The notes under the pieces were generated by a model. The model had not been told where the DNA came from. It made no database searches and was given only the letters and a program-made list of their open reading frames with translations. This document shows, piece after piece, positions 32,745 to 37,008 of a stretch of DNA of 37,008 nt (positions are counted from its first letter, which is position 1; every line of letters starts with the position of its first letter). This DNA comes from Clostridia bacterium (GTDB lineage Bacteria > Bacillota > Clostridia > Christensenellales > Borkfalkiaceae): positions 1-37,008 of the forward strand of contig JAFQMD010000009.1 of the NCBI GenBank assembly GCA_017396365.1. Reading direction: 5' to 3'. The translations under genes and the position numbers were made by a program.

Positions 32745-33581
32745 ATGGCCGTTTTTTTAGATTTGCACAGTATAGAGGGCACGCCTTATATACAGTCTTC
32801 ATACACTCCGCCAAATCACAAACACTCGCATGAATTTTTCGAGTTGTCTTTTTGCGTTTCGGGTAAAGCGGTAAACACAATAAACGACCATCCGATTCCT
32901 TTCCAAAACGGAACGTGCGTAATTTTAAGACCGGGAGACGTTCATTCTCTTACCGAGTACGACAAAAAAATCTATGAACATATCGACCTTTACGCAACGG
33001 AAAAGTCGTTTAAAACCCTTTGCGACGCCCTCCACAAAGACTTGTATGAAGAAATTATGAGCGAAGAGGCGCCGATATATTTCCCCCTTTCTAACGAGTT
33101 GTTTCAGTTCTTGTTTAATCAATCTTTACTTTTAAAGGAAATGATTGTGAATAAGGATAAATTTTTTGAAACGCTTTACTCGTCGATTATTTCCGTGCTA
33201 TTGTCTGAATGGGTTAAAAATAGGGTTTACGTAAAAAAATATATGCCCACTTGGCTCAGCGATTTACTGCCCAAATTCAACGACGTTAATTTTATTCAGA
33301 AAAATATAACTCAAATAGCAAGCGAATGTGGCTTTTCTCTACCGTATTTTTCTACGCAATTTAAAAAACACGTTGGAGTTTCCGCAATAGAATATCTCAC
33401 TAAAAAGCGTGTGCATTTATCAAAAGATTTAATCGCCAAAAATACGCACCTTAGAATTTTAGACATATCGGGAATGCTCGGCTTTGAAAATCCAAGCACT
33501 TTTTCAAAGCATTTTTTGCAAGAATTTAAGTTGACGCCAAAAGAATACAGAAAGCGTTATCAAACCAATTACGAAAACTAA
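32745..33581 (+). CDS. AraC-family transcriptional regulator
   Basis: 278 residues. The N-terminal cupin-like ligand domain (1-150) has the NHKHSHEFFELSFCVSG pattern typical of sugar-responsive AraC proteins. The C-terminal DNA-binding region (about 180-275) has two helix-turn-helix units: ITQIASECGFSLPYFSTQFK and ILDISGMLGFENPSTFSKHF, followed by LTPKEYRKRY. The ATG has AAAGGAG upstream. Divergent from the transporter operon, it is the likely activator at P1 and P2, whose shared boxes lie where a -35 would be. The inducer is probably a sugar released from the substrate. Confidence 0.92.
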   Translation: MAVFLDLHSIEGTPYIQSSYTPPNHKHSHEFFELSFCVSGKAVNTINDHPIPFQNGTCVILRPGDVHSLTEYDKKIYEHIDLYATEKSFKTLCDALHKDLYEEIMSEEAPIYFPLSNELFQFLFNQSLLLKEMIVNKDKFFETLYSSIISVLLSEWVKNRVYVKKYMPTWLSDLLPKFNDVNFIQKNITQIASECGFSLPYFSTQFKKHVGVSAIEYLTKKRVHLSKDLIAKNTHLRILDISGMLGFENPSTFSKHFLQEFKLTPKEYRKRYQTNYEN

Positions 33582-33586
33582 AAACG

Positions 33587-33611
33587 AGGCTATGACGCAC
33601 TGTCATAGCCT
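33587..33611 (+). terminator. terminator after the AraC-family gene
   Basis: AGGCTATGAC pairs perfectly with GTCATAGCCT around a five-base loop directly after the stop codon, followed by a moderately T-rich TAATTTATAT. A second stem ACGCTT/AAGCGT at 33669-33687 followed by ATTTTT could add to it. Confidence 0.7.
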
Positions 33612-33623
33612 TAATTTATATCA

Positions 33624-33637
33624 ATAATCGACTTATA
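33624..33637 (-). repeat. 14-bp intergenic motif, copy 2
   Basis: TATAAGTCGATTAT on the minus strand, 13 bp beyond the terminator stem of the AraC-family gene. The match with copy 3 extends to CTATAAGTCGATTAT. Confidence 0.6.
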
Positions 33638-33707
33638 GACCAACTTTTATATAAAAAATCCGTCGTAAACGCTTTATTTTTAAGCGTATTTTTACCCGCT
33701 TATTTCG

Positions 33708-33736
33708 TTGACTTTTTTTTTGTAAAATATTAAAAT
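33708..33736 (+). promoter_or_regulatory. sigma-A promoter of the acyltransferase gene
   Basis: TTGACT (33708-33713), a 17-bp spacer and TAAAAT (33731-33736), about 33 bp before the ATG. Confidence 0.75.
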
Positions 33737-33768
33737 AATAAGGCAATTAAAAGCAAAGGAAAAGTTTT

Positions 33769-35088
33769 ATGTCAAAAAAATTAACTATCGCGCAAAAACT
33801 CAGAAAGAGAAAATATCGCCCAGCGCCTAAATTTATCGCAATGATTTACAAAATCATAATGGTAAATATTATAGGCAGAAAATATAAACCTAATTTTCAT
33901 ATTATTGACGACGTAAACGACTGCAAAGGCCCGTGTTTCGTCATTTTTAACCACTTGTCTAGAATAGACCACTTATACGTTTGTGGAGCAACTTATCCAA
34001 GAGTTACTAATATGATGGCTGGTTGCAGTGAATTTTACCGCAAGAAGTTTTCATTTGTGTTTAAATTGAATAAAGTTATACCCAAAAAGAACTACTCTCC
34101 CGACATGCTTGCAATACACGCAGTCGGACAAGTTATTAAAAAAGGCGGTTGCGTAACTTTTGCTCCCGAAGGTTTAGCAAGCGATTACGGCGGAAACAAG
34201 CCTATAGTCCCCGGGACGAGTAAAATGTTTAAACATTTTAAAGTCCCCGTTTACCTTTGTTATCTTGAAGGTCAATATTTGCAAAATACAAAGGTTTGCT
34301 TGGACGAACGACTTGGCGAAACTCACGCTACTATGTCTTTGCTATTTTCAAAAGAGGACGTTGAAAAGTTGTCCGTAGAAGAAATGGACGATATTATAAA
34401 CGAAAAATTTAGGCGCAACGAATACGCGTGGAATAAAGAAAAGAAAATTAAGTGGCAAACCCACGGCAGAATTTGCCACCGCTTAGAAGATTTTTGCTAC
34501 AAATGTCCTAAATGCGGCAAAGAGTTCACAATGAAAGGCGAAGGCGATAAAATTACGTGTTCTAACTGCGGAAACGGCGCAAGTATGGACGATTATTACC
34601 AATTCCACCCATTTGAAAACGCCGTTATTCCCGATTCCCCGTTCGACTGGGTAGAAGGCGAACGTATGGATATAATTAAAGAAATCCGTCAAGACCCAGA
34701 CTATTTCTTTGAAGACGAGTGTCAAATAGGCAATTTAGACGAACACAAACTCGTCGGAAACAACAAGACGAGTTTTATCGTTGGCGAAGGAAAAATACGC
34801 GTTGACCACAAGGGTTTCCACTACAAAGGAACGAGAAACGGCGAACCTTTTGAGTTTACCGTAGATTACAAAAATTTATACACGTTTATAACCGAAGTGG
34901 ATTCCAGTTACTTTAATTTCTACTACAAAGGCGAATATTTTGATTTTTTCCCAAAACATCAAACCGTTGGGAAGTTCTATCTTTTAGTCGAAGAAATGCA
35001 CCGTTACCACGTAAATTTTTATAAAAATTTCAAATGGAACGACTATATGTACGAAGGAATGGAACTCGGCATAGATTTAAAAAAATAA
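33769..35088 (+). CDS. PlsC-type lysophospholipid acyltransferase with zinc ribbon
   Basis: 439 residues. The acyltransferase signature H-x4-D is FNHLSRIDH (His62, Asp67), and the second motif is TFAPEGLASDYGG (about 131-143). It would add an acyl chain to a lysophosphatidate-like acceptor at the inner membrane face. Unlike the usual 200-250-residue PlsC it goes on with a four-Cys zinc ribbon (CPKCGKEF, then CSNCGN, about 245-267) and a C-terminal beta-rich region of about 150 residues with many aromatic residues (DSSYFNFYYKGEYFDFFPKH). The start has AAAGGAAA upstream. It lies 22 bp before the PQ-loop-like gene, so the two form a small operon. The added domains suggest a nucleic-acid, protein or metal-sensing role that is unknown. 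Confidence 0.8.
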   Translation: MSKKLTIAQKLRKRKYRPAPKFIAMIYKIIMVNIIGRKYKPNFHIIDDVNDCKGPCFVIFNHLSRIDHLYVCGATYPRVTNMMAGCSEFYRKKFSFVFKLNKVIPKKNYSPDMLAIHAVGQVIKKGGCVTFAPEGLASDYGGNKPIVPGTSKMFKHFKVPVYLCYLEGQYLQNTKVCLDERLGETHATMSLLFSKEDVEKLSVEEMDDIINEKFRRNEYAWNKEKKIKWQTHGRICHRLEDFCYKCPKCGKEFTMKGEGDKITCSNCGNGASMDDYYQFHPFENAVIPDSPFDWVEGERMDIIKEIRQDPDYFFEDECQIGNLDEHKLVGNNKTSFIVGEGKIRVDHKGFHYKGTRNGEPFEFTVDYKNLYTFITEVDSSYFNFYYKGEYFDFFPKHQTVGKFYLLVEEMHRYHVNFYKNFKWNDYMYEGMELGIDLKK

Positions 35089-35110
35089 AATGTAAATGGG
35101 GAGATTTTAA

Positions 35111-35440
35111 ATGATAACCATAGAAACTGTAATTGATTTATTAGAGGCCTTAACTATTTTATTTTTTGGAATATCTTGGCCTATTTCTATAAGAAAATCA
35201 TATCTTTCGCGTACGGCAAAAGGAAAAAGTTTGTTTTTTGAACTGTTTTTGCTCGGCGGTTACGCAATCGGCATAACGCGAAAGATAATACAAATTACGG
35301 CGCTTGGCTCGTCGGGTTTCGTATTCTTCTTGAGTTTTATTTTCTACGTTATAAACTTTATTGCAATCTCAATTGATATTGCTTTATATTTTAGAAACGT
35401 AAAACTTGACAAAGAAAGAGAAAACACGCAAAACGGCTAA
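35111..35440 (+). CDS. SemiSWEET/PQ-loop-like small membrane protein
   Basis: 109 residues, three membrane helices (about 10-30, 44-64, 70-92). The sequence FFGISWPISIRKSYLSRTAK followed by GKS resembles the first helix and loop of bacterial SemiSWEET/PQ-loop proteins, with WP where many have PQ or PN. Such half-transporters dimerise to pass sugars. GGGGAGA lies before the ATG. The frame is cotranscribed with the acyltransferase gene. The family resemblance is moderate and the substrate is unknown. Confidence 0.65.
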   Translation: MITIETVIDLLEALTILFFGISWPISIRKSYLSRTAKGKSLFFELFLLGGYAIGITRKIIQITALGSSGFVFFLSFIFYVINFIAISIDIALYFRNVKLDKERENTQNG

Positions 35441-35536
35441 TTTTTAAATAATAGTTATCTAACGATTTTTATTCTCTCTCAAAAATAGGTTTATCTTTCC
35501 TTAAGTAGAACGAAATAGTTGTTTTATTAAAACGGC

Positions 35537-35576
35537 AACCCCCACCTTACTCTAAACGGGTAAAGTGGGGGTTTTA
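35537..35576 (+). terminator. terminator after the acyltransferase/PQ-loop operon
   Basis: AACCCCCAC pairs with GTGGGGGTT, extended by CTTTAC/GTAAAG-like pairs, around a short loop, and is followed by TTATTACTCTATTTT. It lies about 100 bp after the stop. Confidence 0.75.
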
Positions 35577-35603
35577 TTACTCTATTTTAATAAAAAGTCT
35601 GCC

Positions 35604-35617
35604 TATAAGTCGATTAT
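35604..35617 (+). repeat. 14-bp intergenic motif, copy 3
   Basis: TATAAGTCGATTAT, 28 bp after the terminator of the acyltransferase operon. Confidence 0.6.
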
Positions 35618-35740
35618 CTCATTATTCTATGCTTTTAGACTTTTTGTTTTTCGTCCCGTTCGTTTACTTAACCCAACGATTAAAGCAAAGTTTAACGACT
35701 AAACATACCATATCTTTAATTTATTATAAAACCATTAAAA

Positions 35741-35772
35741 ATAAACGGTGGACGTTTCCTTCCACCGTTTAT
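35741..35772 (-). terminator. terminator of the surface-protein gene at the right edge
   Basis: ATAAACGGTGGA and TCCACCGTTTAT form a perfect 12-bp stem with an eight-base loop. On the minus strand a T-rich stretch (TTTTTAATGGTTTT) follows. It lies about 50 bp beyond the stop of the partial gene. Confidence 0.8.
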
Positions 35773-35823
35773 AGGTTTTATTTAGTTAGGTTTATTTCTT
35801 CTTAAAGATTGCGAGAAGGTCCG

Positions 35824-37008
35824 CTAAACTTTTTTTCTAATAACTATTAGAGCAAAAATTCCAAATGCTGTCAACAATCCAAGTCCACCCATAGAACCCT
35901 TACATCCCTTGCCTGCTTTAGACTCTTCAGAACTTTTAGTGCTTTCTGATTCTTCCGTACTTTCAGAAGATTCAGGATCACCACCACCGTTTGCCATTTG
36001 ATAATCACAAGTATCACACTTGCCGTTATTATCGCTATCAGCGTGAGTGCCTACGTTAGCCTTATCGCCACAAGAACATTCGTTCCAATGCTCGTTTGCA
36101 TCGCTTTCCCAAGCAGTGCCGTAATCGTGGTTGTGCGGAATATCTTCCCAAATTGCAAAGAGTTCTACGTTAGCTGTTACGTTATAAGTCGTACCGTCAA
36201 TTACTTCGCCGCTTGCGGAAGTAGCCCAACCTTTGAATTTCTTTCCGTCAGGTGCGGTAAATTCACAAGTAGGCAAGGTGTAAGTTCCTGCATACTCAAC
36301 AGGACTCATAGTTCCCGTACCACCGTTTGCGTTAAAGGATACGGTATAATTCGCAACTGGAAATTCCTTCCACATTGCGATGATATAGGTGTTATCGTTA
36401 ATAATAATTGTGTCGCCGGGCTGTTTTTTAGCAACTTCAGCGCTCTGTGCAGTTCCTACGCGAATGCTCCAGTAATCGAATGCAAAGCCTTCGATCGGAG
36501 TAAAGCCCATAGATTCGGGAGTATACAGAGTAATCTGCGTACCGTTTGTCACGTAATCGAAATCATTAGATCCGTTTGCTTCGCCGGGACTGTAAAGATA
36601 CATATATTCGGTTAAGGGAGCTTCTTTCCAGATCGCAACGATGTAGGTATTATCGTCAATGGTGATCTGATCGCCGGGCTGCTTTTGCGCAACCTCTGCG
36701 CTCTGTGCAGTTCCTACGCGAATGCTCCAGTAATCGAAGGTAAACCCATCAATCGGAGTAAAGCCCATAGATTCGGGGGTATACAGCGTGATCTGGGTTC
36801 CCTCCGTCACGTAATCGAAATCATTCGATCCGTTACCCTCGCCGGGCGTGTATACGTAGATGTATTCGATTGATTCTTCCCAAACAATTACGAATTCGTT
36901 ACTCGTTGCAAGCGCATCTTCACCGATGTATGCTACAATACGAAGACGAATAGACTTTGCAGTGTCACTCGTAAACAGATACTGACCTGCGCCATTCTGC
37001 GTTTGAAC
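35824..37008 (-). CDS. repeat-containing surface protein, 5' end outside the window
   Basis: The frame stays open to the right edge, so this is the C-terminal 394 residues of a longer protein; the GTG near 36810 is internal to a repeat and not a start. Two near-identical 86-residue repeats (landmarks NDFDYVT, then GTQITLYTPESMGFTPI, then FDYWSIRVGTAQSAEV) are followed by one InlB/Flg_new repeat (YTVSFNANGGTGTMSPVEYA). Next is a Cys/His-rich HNHDYGTAWESDANEHWNEC segment with two Cys pairs, common in gut Clostridia surface proteins, then a Ser/Glu linker. The end is GCKGSMGGLGLLTAFGIFAL, a further membrane stretch and RKKV. That tail (Cys, Gly-rich stretch, hydrophobic segment, basic end) looks like a non-LPXTG membrane anchor or sorting signal. 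Confidence 0.75.
   Translation of the reverse strand, partial: VQTQNGAGQYLFTSDTAKSIRLRIVAYIGEDALATSNEFVIVWEESIEYIYVYTPGEGNGSNDFDYVTEGTQITLYTPESMGFTPIDGFTFDYWSIRVGTAQSAEVAQKQPGDQITIDDNTYIVAIWKEAPLTEYMYLYSPGEANGSNDFDYVTNGTQITLYTPESMGFTPIEGFAFDYWSIRVGTAQSAEVAKKQPGDTIIINDNTYIIAMWKEFPVANYTVSFNANGGTGTMSPVEYAGTYTLPTCEFTAPDGKKFKGWATSASGEVIDGTTYNVTANVELFAIWEDIPHNHDYGTAWESDANEHWNECSCGDKANVGTHADSDNNGKCDTCDYQMANGGGDPESSESTEESESTKSSEESKAGKGCKGSMGGLGLLTAFGIFALIVIRKKV
36439..36738 (-). repeat. 258-bp direct repeat inside the surface-protein gene
   Basis: A stretch of about 40 identical bases ending at 36480 recurs ending at 36738, with similar sequence on both sides, giving a period of 258 bp or 86 codons. 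Codon choice in the right-hand copy is visibly richer in G and C than in the left-hand copy and the rest of the window. Confidence 0.7.

Larger units (their letters stand above)
35441..35823. other. gene-free stretch between convergent units
   Basis: It holds the terminators at 35537-35576 and 35741-35772, the third copy of the 14-bp motif, and a 9-bp inverted pair AAAAAGTCT/AGACTTTTT (35592-35600 and 35637-35645). I see no ORF with a ribosome site and no RNA gene. Confidence 0.6.

Noticed and set aside
32546..32833. 95-codon plus-strand ORF overlapping the AraC-family start
   Set aside because: No ribosome site; the product comes from the AT-rich leader, and the true start at 32745 has AAAGGAG and a cupin-type N-terminus.
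35998..36615. 205-codon plus-strand ORF
   Set aside because: It lies fully opposite the repeat-containing surface-protein gene, has no ribosome site, and its product (many Cys, Val and Ile without pattern) reads as antisense of the repeats.

Overview
The window looks like the chromosome of an AT-rich, Gram-positive, gut-type Clostridia, perhaps near the Christensenellales (a guess from style, not a placement). The supporting signs are lipoprotein signal peptides in place of periplasmic forms, AGGAGG-type ribosome sites, sigma-A promoters with 17-bp spacing, an ECF sigma factor with RsgI-like partners, InlB/Flg_new-type repeats in surface proteins, and CUT1 sugar transporter genes without their own ATPase.

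Left part (1-7.4 kb). Three copies of a long imperfect hairpin repeat sit at the edge. They are followed by a minus-strand operon of ECF sigma factor, membrane anti-sigma factor and RsgI-like lipoprotein. A divergent flavin-reductase-like gene comes next. Then come minus-strand genes for a small membrane protein, a vWA protein, and a macro-domain protein fused to an HTH-like region.

Central part (7.5-33.6 kb). This is a polysaccharide-utilisation-type locus of about 25 kb, read leftward and flanked by a divergent AraC-family regulator. In transcription order it holds a solute-binding lipoprotein, two permeases, a cytosolic glycosidase-like protein, two large modular lipoproteins, a lipoprotein paralogue of the glycosidase-like protein, a 54-codon small ORF coupled to a 2001-residue modular secreted protein ending in a third copy of the glycosidase-like domain, a GH78-type rhamnosidase, a Gfo/Idh/MocA oxidoreductase, and two (alpha/alpha)6-barrel glycosidases (GH37-like and GH63-like). 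A terminator closes the run. The three large proteins carry eight copies of an unrecognised module of about 240 residues. A shared promoter architecture stands before the solute-binding gene and before the small ORF. Most long junctions inside the run hold stem-loops without a sense-strand U-tract. My reading is that a rhamnose-containing glycan is bound and cut at the surface, imported, and finished in the cytoplasm, under AraC-type control. The substrate cannot be read from the sequence.

Right part (33.6-37 kb). A PlsC-type acyltransferase with an inserted zinc ribbon is followed by a small SemiSWEET/PQ-loop-like membrane protein on the plus strand. The 3' part of a convergent surface-protein gene with near-identical internal repeats runs off the right edge.

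No tRNA, rRNA, CRISPR array, transposase or phage gene was seen.
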